Notes under the pieces: generated by a model | The model's database searches: none | The model's input: only the letters and a program-made list of their open reading frames with translations | What the model was told of the DNA's origin: nothing | Program-made: the position numbers and the translations under genes | DNA from: Staphylotrichum longicolle | Taxonomy: Eukaryota; Ascomycota; Sordariomycetes; Sordariales; Chaetomiaceae | Assembly (NCBI GenBank): GCA_019096155.1 | Contig: JAHCVI010000001.1 | Location: 7,130,001-7,194,000 of the forward strand | Direction of reading: 5' to 3' | Length of the DNA stretch: 64,000 nucleotides | Shown: in pieces, positions 44,649 through 56,134 of the stretch | How the letters are laid out: each line of letters begins with the position of its first letter | Numbering within the stretch: position 1 is the first letter of the stretch

Positions 44649-46323
44649 ATGCGGGCTTCACTCCTCGTCACCGTCACCGCTGCCGTCGCGGCGGCGCAAC
44701 TCCCTACTGCTACACTCAACGACGCTATCTACATCGGCACCACCACTCGTGTAGCTTCAGCCACCGCTGTCGTCGACAAGTTCCTAGGTATCCCGTATGC
44801 GGCGACTCCTAGACGATTCCGAGCTGCCCAGCCGCGAGCCAGGGGTTCAGAACGTGTCAATGCTACCGTGCAGCCGCCGGCATGCATCCAGCAATGTAAG
44901 GGGTTCTTACCGTGACCCGCAGCTCGCGCCATACTAAATGGGAGCAGCATCAAGCTCCGGCTTCGAGAGCGAAGACTGTCTGTTCCTAAACGTGTTCGCT
45001 CCACGCCGCGGTTGCGGGACCGCCAAGGGCAACAAGGCGGTCATGTTGTGGTTCTACGGTGGCGCCTTGTCGACCGGCTCCATCCGCAGCGTCGACGGCT
45101 CCTCCCTGGCCGCTAACCAAGATGTCATACTCGTCGCGTGCAACTACCGACTAGGAGTCTTTGGCTTCCCCGGCAACGTGTCGGGACTGCCCGATGACGA
45201 GCTGAACCCGGGCTTCCGCGACCAGAAGATGGCTCTACGGTGGATCCACGAGAACATCGCCAGCTTCGGGGGGGATCCGGCCAAGGTGACCATCTTTGGC
45301 GAGTCGGCAGGCGCCGTGTCAGTGGACAGCCACCTGATGAGCGAGCTCCGCGACCCCCCTTTCCGGGCCGCCATCATGCAGAGCGGCGGCCTGCACACGT
45401 TCAACCGGATCGCGCTGGGCGTGGGCGTGTCGGTGACGGGTCTGGGAACGGGCAACAAGGCCGCGGAGCCGCCGTTGCTGACGCTGGCAAGATACATGAA
45501 CTGCAGCGCGGACACGGCCGTGGCCTGCCTGCAGGCCAAGCCGCTGGCCGAGCTCAAATCCGCCGTCCTGGGTCTGAACCTCCTGTTCCCGCCGGTGGAC
45601 GACGGCGGCCAAACGAGCGTTGCCGACACCGACTCGGCGCGGCGGGCGGGACGTACGGCTCGTGTGCCAGTGCTCATCGGCAGTACCTTCAAGGAGGGCG
45701 CCATCTTCCCGGCCAAGGCGCTACAGGCCAAGTCGCTCGAGCAGTGGGCCCAGGCGATATATCCAAGCAATGAGGCCGACGCGTCTGCGGTAGTCCACGC
45801 CTATGCCGTCGGTTCCAGCGCGGAGACCCAAACGGCCGACGACGCCGTGAGGCTGCTGCACTCGGACTTCCAGTTTGCCTGCACCACAACGTACGACAGC
45901 AACATGCTTGCCGCCATCGGCATACGTGAGTCACGTCACACAACGCCGCCATGTCTGGTAACAGAGAAGGAGCTAGCTGATAACACCTCTTCACAGCAAC
46001 CTGGCGGTACATGTTCAACGCCTCCCTCCCCAGCGGGCCTGCGTCGCATGGCAGCGAGGTTCGGCTTCGTCTTCGGGCGAGTCAGAGCAGTGCGGCCAAC
46101 CAGGCGCTGAGCGCAAAGATACAAGCGGCGTGGGCACGCTTTGCGAAGGACCCTGCTTCCGGTCCGGGATGGTCGACGTACGAGCCCACCTCGAGGTCGC
46201 TTTGCAAACCTCGGCGGCGAGGGAAACAGGGACTCCATCACGATGATCAGCACCGATGTGGTCGATTCCAAGTGCAGCGTCTTTTGGGATGCCTATGACC
46301 CAGCAGGCCTAGATAGATGGTAA
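44649..46323 (+). CDS. secreted type-B carboxylesterase, frame-broken near 3' end
   Basis: An alpha/beta-hydrolase of the carboxylesterase/lipase type. Exon 1 is 44649-44895 with a signal peptide (MRASLLVTVTAAVAAAQLPT). Intron 44896-44947 joins CIQQ to SSSSGFESEDCLFLNV, and intron 45926-45996 joins AAIGIP to TWRYMFNASLP. Signatures are EDCLFLNVFAP, the oxyanion-hole region WFYGGALSTGS, the nucleophile elbow VTIFGESAGAVSVDSHLM, a Glu in GSTFKEGAIFP, and a catalytic-His candidate in ASHGSE. Glycosylation sites (NVS, NCS, NAS) fit secretion. Downstream of GWSTYEP the frame must shift by +1 to reach FANLGGEGNRDSITM and the C-terminal SVFWDAYDPAGL, which ends at TAA 46323. Unshifted, the protein would end at 46298 with an unrelated tail. 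Total coding length is one base over a multiple of three, as expected for one extra base. Substrate unknown. Confidence 0.8.
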
Positions 46324-46669
46324 CGTAGTAGACAGACAACCGGCTGCATGTCCTTAGATGGTACCATAATGAAATTGGCAATGTCTGGGTTAGTTCCAGT
46401 CCGTACTGCCGTAGTTCACACGCTGGCAAAGTCCCGACAATGACAGCACGAGAAGAGAGTTCGGCAAGAACAATATTCTTACACGAGGGCACAGTGTTTT
46501 CGACGAGATCTTCCCTCAAGCCGGGGTGCGTTCAAGTTCCATACATCCTGCTATAACGCTCGTTCTGGTGTACCTCTCTTTCAGAGGCAATGCACGAAAA
46601 GTGCGGAGAACAAAGCTATCCAGATGATTGGCACACTGGTGCCGTACCGTCTGGACTGAAGTCCCCTCT
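46324..46669. other. convergent 3' intergenic region
   Basis: 3' flanks of the esterase and the Dal5-like carrier. No gene seen. Confidence 0.5.
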
Positions 46670-48403
46670 CTAGTATCCGTACACCCATGTGTAGCGCTGG
46701 TCGCCGCGGCGTTCGACGCTGTTCTGCTCGTCGACAAAGTCCTGCTGCATCCACGTCTCCCTGATCTTCCTCCGCCGCCTGTTCTCCAGCATGTACATGG
46801 CCCGGACGAACAGGAAACCCACGATGCCCACCGCGATCAGGATCATGGTCACCTTGAGCGGGTAGGCGTAGCTCGGCTTATACTGGCTCTTGAAGATCTG
46901 GCCCGCGATCACGCCCGCCAGGTTGGAGTAGCCGTTCATGCCGAGGACGAAGGAGCGCGACGTCTTCCACGGCGTGTTGCCGGCCAGCCACACGGCGACG
47001 AGCGGCCCGCTGGCGAACACGCCGGACAGGCACACGTGCGCGAAGCCGTAGCGCAGCTTGGGGTCCGCCGAGGCCGTCATGACGGCGCACCCGACCAGGC
47101 CCAGCACCATGCCGAGGACGGTGTGCAGCGAGCGCTCGCGGAAGTGGTCCGACGAGGCGACGATGACGATCAGGCCGACGGTGCCGGCCACGAACGGCGG
47201 GACGGACATGAGCGTCGCCGTAATGCCCGAGTAGCCCATGCCTTGGACGATGAGCGGGAGGAAGGTGGTGAAGGCGGTGACGGGCTGTTTTGCGTTAATA
47301 TGAAAAAGTAGGACTCTGAGATTTAAGGCAATTAAGATACGTACCAGAACCGCCAGGATGTTGAACACAATAGTAAGCAGCTTCTTCCAGTCCTTCAGCA
47401 CGTCGAGGATGTCCCGCACGGTGATGCTGTTGCCTCCCTGGCCCGACTCGGTGGCCTCCTGGGCGTCGGCGAGATCGCGCTCCATCCGCGCCGCGGCATG
47501 CGCGCGCTCCTTGTCGTTCAAGAAGCGCGCCGTGGCGACGTCGGCCGGGAGCACCAGGAAGGCGACGACGGCGGTGAGCACGGTCAGGCCACCCTCGAAG
47601 AGGAAGACGACCTGCCAGCCGTGCACGCGCGAGCTCTCGATGTGCAGCAGCCCGTAAGCGAGCAGGCCCGCGAAGGCGCCGGCGACCGAGTACATGCCCG
47701 AGAAGAGGCCCAGGCGCAGGCCGAGCGAGTACTTGGGGTACATGAGCGACATGTAGTAAAAGGACGTCTGCGTGAAGCCGGACTCGGCGGCGCCGAGCAG
47801 CAGGCGCAGCGCGATGAGGGTGGAGCTCGAGCGGATGGCGGCGTGCGCCATGCACAGCGCGCCCCAGAAGAGCAGCTGGAAGGAGAGCCACCGGTGCGGG
47901 CCGACCCGGCGGGCGATCAGCGTCATGATGGGCTGCAGCGGAACGTAGGTTGCCGAGAACTTGGCGGGTCAGCTAGGGACAACGGTGATGTGGGGTTGGC
48001 CTGGGAGGTGCCCTAGGCCCCCGGAGGGCACTTACCAACGAAAGGGAGTTTGGGATGTCGTCGGGATGCAGGTTCGCGTCCTTCACGAAGCTGCTGGTTG
48101 CGACGAAGCCGACGTTGGTCTTGTCGATGCCGCAGAGCTGGGGTACCCGGCCGTCAGCAAAGATCGAGCCTCCCGTAGAAGCGATAGAGGGGGCTGCTGG
48201 TGGCTTACAATGAAGCTGATGGAAAGAACCAGCAAAACGGTGAGGTCTAGTTTCCAGTTGATCCTCTTGTCGAGCGCCTTCTCGGCCTCGCTCTCGGGCG
48301 TATAATGCTTGCCCACCAATTCATCGCCACCGTCTTTGGCGTTTTCGACCTCGGCGTGGAAAGCCTCGTCGTGGGGACTCGGTTTGATGTCCTGCTGCGC
48401 CAT
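46670..48403 (-). CDS. MFS transporter, Dal5/allantoate-permease-like (ACS family)
   Basis: Four exons with introns 48138-48208, 47960-48035 and 47285-47344, 508 aa. The start MAQQDIKPSPHDEAFHAEVE gives the hydrophilic N-terminus usual for this group, then KRINWKLDLTVLLVLSISFI, LCGIDKTNVGFV, a conserved SATYVPLQPIMTLIARRVGP (usual form PSN), FQLLFWGALCMAHAAIRSSS, RLLLGAAESGFTQTSFYYMS and GWQVVFLFEGGLTVLTAVVA. The cytosolic loop holds FLNDKERAHAAARMERD, and TM7-TM12 follow to QDFVDEQNSVERRGDQRYTW. The central D-K/R-T-N-V-G motif, the LFxxEGxxT block and the KER loop mark the anion:cation symporter family, whose fungal members import allantoate, nicotinate, panthothenate-like acids, biotin or other organic acids. 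The substrate cannot be named. It is convergent with the esterase and may take up a product of it (inference). Confidence 0.92.
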
Positions 48404-49681
48404 CTTTTGCGCAGAAGTTGGCAATCCGGTGAGATGTTTGCTTCAGAACAGGTGCAGGTGCAAGACATGGACTCAACCTGAAATCGCCGGATGAACGACC
48501 GGCTGCAACATCAAAGCTCTGTGTCTATTCTATGAATAATCCAGAGGTCTGAGCGCAGTGTTTCTCCCTCGGCTCGCCGTGCTTCACAGCCGTTGGTCAC
48601 AGCCGTTGGATAAAGTTAGACAGTAGGATCGGCGCCCCGAGAGGGGTCGGCGTCGGAGAAGTTGGGCTAGAGCCTAGCGGCACAACACTCGAATTAGACG
48701 GCGCGATCCTGTGCAGGACGGCCGCCGGGATTTGGACCCGGCAATAGGGTTGGGGACCCCCGCAGTGTTACACTGTCACCCTGAGTGTCACCCTGAGGGA
48801 GACCGAAGGCGTTCCAAGTTGTCGGCCAGCACTTTTCACCGATATGACACCTGTACAGTAACTACACTGATAACAGATTGCGCTGGCATCTTGGGAGCAT
48901 CGACGAAGGATACCTGAGGTACTCTCTCATAGAACCCAATGTGCGAAAGGGGCTTGATATGGCAGATGAACAATACACTCACCAGAGCCAACGTCCTTGA
49001 CCCTGGGGCGTTGCACACACTAACAGAACACGTCGCTTCGAGCCGTCGTTGGAAGCCGTCGTTGCAAGCCGTCGCTCTGTGTGTAAGCCGCCGGGTAGCT
49101 ACAACTGCGGTGCGAGGCATCGCGGTCCGCCTGCAGCCCTGCCATTCAGGGTGCCGAAATGTCGACCAAGTCGACTTTGGTTTAGACTTTGGAGTTCATG
49201 GACAACGTGACACGGCTGTGGGCCCAGATGGAGCGGCCTGTCCGTTGTTCGATGCACATGCGGTGGCTACAGTACCCTTCTGCCGTCCTCACGTACCCGG
49301 GTATTCATAGCCTTTTTTCCGGCCGGCGCCTTGCCCTAGCGTGCTTGTCGGAGAACGGCTCCCGTGCGGTGGTGAGGAGCATTTCAATCGCCGTCCTACG
49401 TCCGGACTCCGGCACCGACCTAGTCTCAGCTAGTGCATGGCACGCCCTGATTTGTTCAGCTTCTTGGCACCCCTATCGCCGTACTATCACCACGACCTGA
49501 CACCTTGGGGACGAGACTCCTTGGTTCATCTTCTTGGCACCAACAACCTCACCCCCTGAGAACTCACTTGTTCTTGGCTTTCATCTCGATATCTTTAGCT
49601 TGAGGTGTGCAACCAGGTTCGTGGGTGCAGCCAAGGTAGTTAAGACACTACCTATCTAATCAAGAAACTGTCGTAGACGAG
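48404..49681. other. intergenic, divergent MFS / P450
   Basis: About 1.3 kb shared upstream region. Short direct repeats at 48776-48797 (CACCCTGAGTGTCACCCTGAG) and 49038-49078 (AGCCGTCG repeated four times) are visible. No supported gene. Confidence 0.45.
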
Positions 49682-51047
49682 ATGGCAGCCACTGCGTGCC
49701 CCCACGCGGCGAGAAACCAGGGGCTGCCCCAGGAACGCATCGACTCCTCGGCAGCCGTGTTCAGCGACGATGTGGACGCCATCCTCAAGGAATACGACAT
49801 CCTCCGCGAGGCGTGCCCGGTGGCCTACACGAACCACTATGGCGGCTACTGGATGCTGACGCGGTACGACGACATCAAGGCGGCCGCCCTCGACTCCGAC
49901 ACCTTCATCTCGTCCGTCCGGGCCGTCATCCCGTCGGACCCGCGCGGCATGCGCCGCCCGCCGCTCAATTTCGACGCGCCCAACCACACGCCGTACCGCA
50001 CCGCCCTCGATCGGACGCTGAAGCCCGCGCGGATCAAACGGCTCGCAGACCGCCTGGAGCAGCACGCGAGCGCGCTGCTGTCACCCCTCCTGCAGAGCCA
50101 GCAGGGCAACGTCTGCACCGAGTTTGCGGCTCAGTTCGCCGCCTGGGTCGAGACCGAATGGCTGAACCTCACCCCCGACACGGCGCCGCGGCTGGCCAGC
50201 ACCGCGTCGGCCTGGGTCAACGCCTGGCGCCAGATGGACGGCGAGAAGACGACCTTTTACAGCACGCAGCTGTACGACATTGCGCGGGCCGTGCTCGCCG
50301 ACCGCAGGGAGAATCCGCGGGATCCCGAGGAGGACCCTGCGAGCAGTCTGCTGCTGGAAAGGAACGCCCAGGGGGAGCCGCTCGAGGAGACCCATCTTGT
50401 GTAGGTTTTCTTTTTCGTTCTTTCTCGACACGCCAAGGCGACACGAACTAACAGCAGCAGAGGCTGCATCAGACAGAGCCTGGTCGTCGGGATGGTGGCG
50501 CCGCCGCTGATGCTCGGCGGCATCTGCAACTACCTGTCGCAAGATCAGCAGCTGCAGCAGCAGCTGAGGGAGGACCTCAGCCTGATCCCGGCCGCCATCG
50601 AGGAGTTCGTGCGGCTGTTCAGCCCCTACCGCGGCTTCGCGAGGACCGTATCCAAGGAGACAGTGCTGAACGGCCAGACCATCAAGCCCGGCGTCCCCAT
50701 CTCTATCACGTACAGCGCCGCCAACCGCGATCCCGCCGTGTTCGACGACCCCCATCGGTTTGTGCTGAACCGGCCCAACATTGCTGCGCATATGGGCTTT
50801 GGCAGGGGACGGCATCGCTGTGTTGGCCAGCCGCTCGCCAGATTGTACGTTGTGTCCTAAAGATGCTGCAGCTCTTGAGCAACAGACCTTACCTAGGTAC
50901 CTGAGCTAACCGACGTCTAGGGCTTTGCAGATTGCGTTACGGACTTTGCTAGAAAACACGACCAAGTTCGAGGTCAACGGCGAGCTGCAGTATGCGAGGA
51001 TGCCCGAAATGGGCATCATTAGTTGCCCACTCCGCTTCGAGATATGA
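49682..51047 (+). CDS. cytochrome P450 of bacterial type
   Basis: Three exons (49682-50400, 50461-50844, 50921-51047) give 409 aa. There is no N-terminal membrane anchor, so it should be soluble, unlike most fungal P450s. The heme loop FGRGRHRCVGQPLARL carries the axial Cys in the prokaryote-like form FGxGxHxCxGxxLARLE. The ExxR of helix K is in AAIEEFVRLFSPYRGFART, followed by ANRDPAVFDDPHRFVLNRPN. The C-helix region has FDAPNHTPYRTALDRTLKP. Size and motifs match class I bacterial P450s such as CYP105/107 and the fungal P450nor relatives. The I helix is unusual: MVAPPLMLGGICNYL stands where AGxDTT is expected, so the acid-alcohol pair for oxygen activation is absent. The reaction is unknown; a non-monooxygenase reaction is conceivable. 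Introns show that the gene is adapted to a fungal genome. Confidence 0.9.
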
Positions 51048-51368
51048 GAGAGGCTCGGACTCAATGGGGCAGCGAGTAGTAATCACGGTACCTAGACTCG
51101 GTACTGCGAATGAGGTTAACCATAGGAACTCAGTCAGTAGCCGCGGAGCCAAGTAAATCTGCGCACACGACAGACCATCTTGAATTTCACCTAGCGTAGC
51201 TCAATTGTGTTTCTGTTTTTTTTTGTCCCCCTCATCACGATCTCAAAGGCCTGCCACAGAGACTGATGATGTCCTAACGACCTAGTTTATCTACTCGACG
51301 CGTAACAGGGCATAGGGTATAGACTTAAAAAAGTAGTGTAGATGGGTTTGCGTGACCCGTCTTCACCA
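51048..51368. other. convergent 3' intergenic region
   Basis: 3' flanks of the P450 and the membrane protein. No gene seen. Confidence 0.5.
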
Positions 51369-52514
51369 TCACGTAAAGTATCGACAAAGCCGCTCATCCA
51401 TCTCCGCAGAAGGGAGGTACGTAGTGTAAGCACCGCAATGCGTCCGCCGCATCTCGAGAGCGTTGATGGCAATGACCGTTGCCGCCCCTAGGTACCACAC
51501 GACCGTCCATGCTGTATACCATGTCGAGTTCATGCACGCAATCGCCACGTCGTCTGCTCCCCCCCGACAGAGAAAATAGGGGAAAAGAATGACCATGACA
51601 CCCATCAGGCTGTGGTAAAGAATATGCAGCGCAATTGTTGAGGCGGGACTTGAACGACTAGAGGCAAAGCCGTGGGCGATGTGGTAGATCTGGCTGACGA
51701 AGATGGCGAAGATGAGGCTCATCACTGCAGTGCGCCAAACGATTGCTTTTGGATGCATCTGCCCCTCAAATGGCATAGGCTTGGGCGCCGAATCTGCCGC
51801 CCCCTCAGCCGTGGGGATGGTGCCGTTGCTGTGGGAGCTTTCAATGCATGGGCTCGCTGCTCTCATGCGCAGCTCGGAGAGTTCCAAGGCCGGAACAGGC
51901 GCTCTGGGACCCTCATCACACCCAATACTGCCTCGGCCGTCACGAAAGGCAAAGTCCTGTGTGATCCAGAACGCGGGCGCAAGGCGGAAAAGCGAGGCAA
52001 CGGCGATGAAGAAGAAGACGCTGGCCACGCCCTGGGTCAGGAGGACGCCAGAGGAGCTCACTTTGACGAGCTCGTACAGCGCTTGAGAGCCTTGGATGAG
52101 CACAACCATGGTGCCGAGCATGGGCACCGAAAGGATAGGGGTCCGTGTATATGGTGGCGGTTTCCGCAGACGGTCAAGGTGCTCCTCGGCCTCGAGCTCC
52201 GTCGAGCTCCACCGTTTGCCATCCCAGAACATAGTGCAGGTCGCCGCCATCCGACCTGGGGTCCATTCGCGGCATCGCAGGCGCCGATCGCAAATGACGA
52301 GGTATCGCCATAGGATGCTGATGGGATTATACAGTGGAATGTACCAGTGCCAGGGGATGGGCTCGTCGGTGAGGTTAACGATGGTTGGGACCCCGACGAG
52401 GACGTGGGTGGCCCACGGCGCCAGGCACTGCGTGAGCTGGGCAAGCCACTCGTTGAACTGAATGTTTTGGGATTGCAGGTGGATGCCGTACGTTTCAGCG
52501 TTGAGAGGCGCCAT
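51369..52514 (-). CDS. uncharacterised multi-pass membrane protein
   Basis: A single exon of 381 aa from ATG 52514 (MAPLNAETYGIHLQSQ). The same frame is open further and an ATG at 52682 would add 56 residues, but that part looks non-coding. Features: APWATHVLVGVPTIVNL, then EPIPWHWYIPLYNPISILWR, a cytosolic part with Arg-rich RRLRCREWTPGRMAA, then hydrophobic helices (ILSVPMLGTMVVLIQGSQAL, GVASVFFFIAVASLFRLAPA, AVMSLIFAIFVSQIYHIAHG, IALHILYHSLMGVMVILFPY and AWTVVWYLGAATVIAINALE). The loop between helices is Ser/Pro-rich. Proteins with a WYIPLYNP motif recur in Sordariomycetes without known function. The C-terminus MDERLCRYFT is intact. Nothing links it to a pathway. Confidence 0.72.
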   Translation of the reverse strand: MAPLNAETYGIHLQSQNIQFNEWLAQLTQCLAPWATHVLVGVPTIVNLTDEPIPWHWYIPLYNPISILWRYLVICDRRLRCREWTPGRMAATCTMFWDGKRWSSTELEAEEHLDRLRKPPPYTRTPILSVPMLGTMVVLIQGSQALYELVKVSSSGVLLTQGVASVFFFIAVASLFRLAPAFWITQDFAFRDGRGSIGCDEGPRAPVPALELSELRMRAASPCIESSHSNGTIPTAEGAADSAPKPMPFEGQMHPKAIVWRTAVMSLIFAIFVSQIYHIAHGFASSRSSPASTIALHILYHSLMGVMVILFPYFLCRGGADDVAIACMNSTWYTAWTVVWYLGAATVIAINALEMRRTHCGAYTTYLPSAEMDERLCRYFT

Positions 52515-54104
52515 AACGAGATGTGGGGAGAACACGGAAAATAGTAAAATAGTAACGCGGTGTCGATTCCCGTCAGTCTGCATTGAACTTTTGAAGCGTG
52601 ACTGGGCTGCTTTTGTCACACTGCAGGGGGCTTCTGATAGTGGGATTTGACACAGGAGAATCAGTGCCATTGATTTTAGCAAAAGAGCTGCTCTCTACGT
52701 ATACGGAATAAATAGACCTCGCATCTCAGCTGTCAAGTTGTCTTGGAGGTGCGAGAGCAGTGGGCAATGTGTGATGTGTATTGGTCACTGTTGAGCAGTG
52801 GTGGGTGGAAATTCCCACCACAAGAAGCTGGTGGGCTTGCGCACTGGCCACTACAGCCGCAAGGCGGTGTGGTGGGCCAACAAGTTGCCAAGCTCTCAAT
52901 ATATGCATGCAGTGCGCCGCTGCGCCTTGCCAGCACCCACTGAAGCAGGGCCGTGAACGCGTTTTCATTAGCGGGCAACTTGTTTCTTTTTGGAAGAAGG
53001 CGATGTTATGTGTCACCGTACAGTCAGCAACTTGCTCGAAAAAGAAAAAGAATTACCAGGCCCAGAATCACGTTTTCAACCTCCTCCGTAATGACGACAC
53101 CTTCTGGTCTTCGTTCTTGGTCCAAGGTTGTGGTTTCTTGCCCTCACAGGTCCCAGTTCTGGGCCCTTGTGAGCAGACAGGGAACTTTTGTACAATAGGC
53201 AAAGCTCTGCTCAGTCACCAAGATTCTATGCACTAGGCCCGCGAGTGGAGCAACCAATAACTAAGGGAGCAAACATGGCCCCTTGCACATCGTCGGCTCC
53301 TACTGGAGTGACAACATAGTTAGATGGAAGCCAGCGTGTGCATGTGCTTCCCGACCTGCAAACAGTGAAAGGTTGCCGGGCAGCATCCAAGGCAGTTTGT
53401 TCTCGGACGCGCAAGGCTGAGCCGAAGCGTCTGCTGATTGGCCCAAAGAAGACCACCGAAGCGCCTGCATGCATGGCGTCGACACAGCCACCAGCCATAA
53501 CTTACAGGGCATGGGGGCTCTCTCGGCACGTCGCCCTATAGGTGACTTCTGTGGTCGACCTCGTCGGTCGCTTGCGCTGCGCGTGGTCGGTTGTTCTGAA
53601 CCGTCGAAAATTGCCGAAACTAGTCGCCGTCGACCGAATGGAATAAAATGTACGCAACGCAAGACGTAGGCGCAACTAACTATCATGGGGGTGGTGGGAT
53701 TGCCGACCTTGCGATAGCTGTGTGACGATTGCGGTTGCGCCAAGAACGCAACGAAGAGGCCCGCAGCCGCGAGGGATATGCAGTATGCACCGTCCTTCTG
53801 TTTGGTGAGCGCCGTGACATATAACGTCTACAAGGTCAGCCACCAGCTCGACGAGTGACCAGATCAAGGTTTCCTAGCCAAACACCCGAATAGTTAGTAT
53901 GACCTCACACTCCCTGTCCAAAACAAAAGCAAAAGGGTCTCGCAGTATGACCGTGGCCCACTACGCCGGATTGTTCGTTATTAGCGCCGCCAGGCCCCTC
54001 GCTACAATATATGGCCCGGCTTGCTTGGCATCAAGACCCCGACCACCTCTCGCAGGTATGAATGTTATATCGAGATGATTCGGCAGACGAAACATTCAGT
54101 CGTA
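52515..54104. other. 1.6 kb intergenic region
   Basis: No frame has coding character. Contains a TATA-like GGAATAAATAG near 52706-52716 and A-rich stretches (53037-53053). Confidence 0.45.
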
Positions 54105-55201
54105 TCATTGTTTCACTGTCTCAACGCCCTTTGCGTCTAGGGTTTCCCGTTCTCCTGCGGCTGCCTCCTCTTTTCTCCGCCTTATCTTGGCAATGATCCC
54201 ACTCCAGTCCGGATACCTGAAATCCAGCTTCACGCCCGTCTTCCTCTGTACACGATTCGCCATGACCGCCCCAATCGCCCCTGGGTTACTCGTAGTACTC
54301 GCTTGCTCCCAGTACTCGACATCCGGATCCCAATTCTCGTCCTCGTGCCACCTCCACTGGCACCATTCGCTCGCCATCTCATCCCGGAAGATGCACCGTG
54401 CCAGATCGACGAGACGCGGTGTCTGCGACTGCCTGTCCACGACCACGTTGCGCGGCGCGCAGTCTTCCATGATGACGCCGCGCTTGTTGATCTCGTGCGC
54501 TGCATCGACGGCCAGCTGGATGATGCTTGCCATGTCCCTAGGTTTTTTGGCAGGGGCCGAGCGTCAGGTTCTCTAGACAATCTCCGTCGATCCGTTCCAG
54601 AAGGATACCTCTCACTTCAAAGTAGGGCGCTGTTTCCTGGGGTATGATGGCCGCGAGCTTGGTGGCCGACAGACTTACATGGCCGTGGATGCGCGGGACC
54701 AACATGCCTTGGGCATCGGCGAGCCGGTGATAGGCCTTGGTCTCGCATTCAAAGTGCTCGATGCAGTCTTGCCAGAGCGCGGCCTCGTACTTGGCAAGAC
54801 CTTCGGTGCGATTGGGCTCGTCGAGGAACCCCCGAGCCCTGACGGGGAGATTCTCGGTCTCGTTCATTTCCTCTCGATGGTGGAGGAAGCCGGGCATCAT
54901 TCCCCGCCTGACAAAGGCCTCGAACGCTGCTCCGTTTTCCTGTGTGTAGGGCGCGGCGCTGTCCTTGCCAGCTTTACGCAGGCACGAGCCAAATCGACGG
55001 TCGTAGAGCTTGAGCACACGGTGGACAGGCGGGCCCTGGTGGAGCTGCAAGGTGACATCCAGGACAACGGACATGGTCATGGAGATGACTCTGCTGATGG
55101 TGGCGGTGACACGAGATGGCAGGTTGGGGGAGTAGCTTTTGCCCAATTGGAGATCCAGTGGCCTCCCTTCTTGGTAAAGCGTAGGACTGGACGTGGCGGC
55201 C
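54105..55201 (-). CDS. degenerate protein-kinase-like protein, frame-broken
   Basis: The first part (TLYQEGRPLDLQLGKSYSPN and on) begins after an apparent acceptor at 55202 (CTAACC..CTTCAG). The first exon is not resolved; a candidate ATG lies near 55290. It contains VVLDVTLQL, HRVLKLYDRRFGSCLR (N-lobe with the ATP-anchoring Lys position), FLHHREEMNETENLPVRARG, AYHRLADAQGMLVPRIHGHV and GILLERIDGDCLENLTLGP. The frame then meets a stop, but shifting by +1 at a CCCC (54553-54556) continues smoothly as AKKPRDMASIIQLAVDAAHE. In the catalytic loop, GVIMEDCAPRNVVVD has ED in place of H-D, and LVDLARC stands for DFG, so it is probably catalytically altered. Resembles fungal PKL proteins of unknown role. 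Either a young pseudogene or one extra base in the sequence. Confidence 0.68.
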
Positions 55202-56134
55202 CTGAAGTGGGAGAATATCCCGGGTTAGGTTAGCGAGAAGGGTCCGCGCCGAGGGGGCCCACCCGTGGACCTGGTGCTTGCTTCCGTACATTGTATTGCG
55301 ATTTTGGTCTGCTGCTGGCGGGAAAGGTCGCAAAGGAGTGCGACAGAATCACGAGGGGAGAAAGTGAATTTTTGAGAGGGGTATCCGTGATGAGACAGTG
55401 GTGCGATGCAGTCAGTCGGCCGGGAGGGGAATGAGCAGAAGTTCCAGGTTGCCGAGTGGAGGCGTTGAAAATGCCAGCTGCAAGCTCTGTGTACATCACG
55501 GTGAATGAACAGAAGCGACAACGTCACGCACGAACCACCTACCTGAGGTACTCCGGCCACGGATGCCAAGAACCACAAAACAACCCTCCCTGTTCGTTGC
55601 TTTGTGCCTACGCGGGAGGGGTTGGTAGGAGGAGTTTCGATTGACTTGACCAATTTTTTGGGATCTACGACTTTTAATACAACACCGCTGCACCCTGCCG
55701 CTTCGACCTCGGTTCACTGCTTCTATAGCAACCTCCGCCTCCAAACATCACCTGGACAGCTCTTTACAATGGGATTCCTTACTTTTTCTAGAAGACGGGA
55801 GTCTGATTTCTGTGTTTTTGGCGAACTTGGCTTTGATACCTATTACTATGCAGAAAGACCTTCGATGGCGTCCTGATTGCTCCATGCATGTGCGGTGGTG
55901 TGCGGCGCGGGTAGTTTGGCAGGGGGTATGGCAGGGGCAGGGCATAATATTGGAAACAAGACAGTGAACTGGGTCTTTCATGAAGTAAGGGTTGGAATGC
56001 CATTACAAGATGCCTCGTCGCATCTCTGGTTCGGCGATTGCTCCGCGGGCACCACGCGTTTTCACATCTCTATTATCTATGTACAGATACGATGGTGAAC
56101 CGCCCAAGCAAACAAATAAAACGCGACGGCTACC
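55202..56134. other. intergenic region
   Basis: Probably holds the first exon and promoter of the kinase-like gene and the 3' flank of the next. No other gene is supported; the open frames near 55600-55880 lack homology cues. Confidence 0.45.

Noticed and set aside
27164..51047. Secondary-metabolite gene cluster
   Set aside because: An oxidoreductase, P450, carriers and a Zn2Cys6 factor are present, but no polyketide synthase, NRPS, terpene cyclase, RiPP precursor or prenyltransferase is visible, so the label would not be supported.
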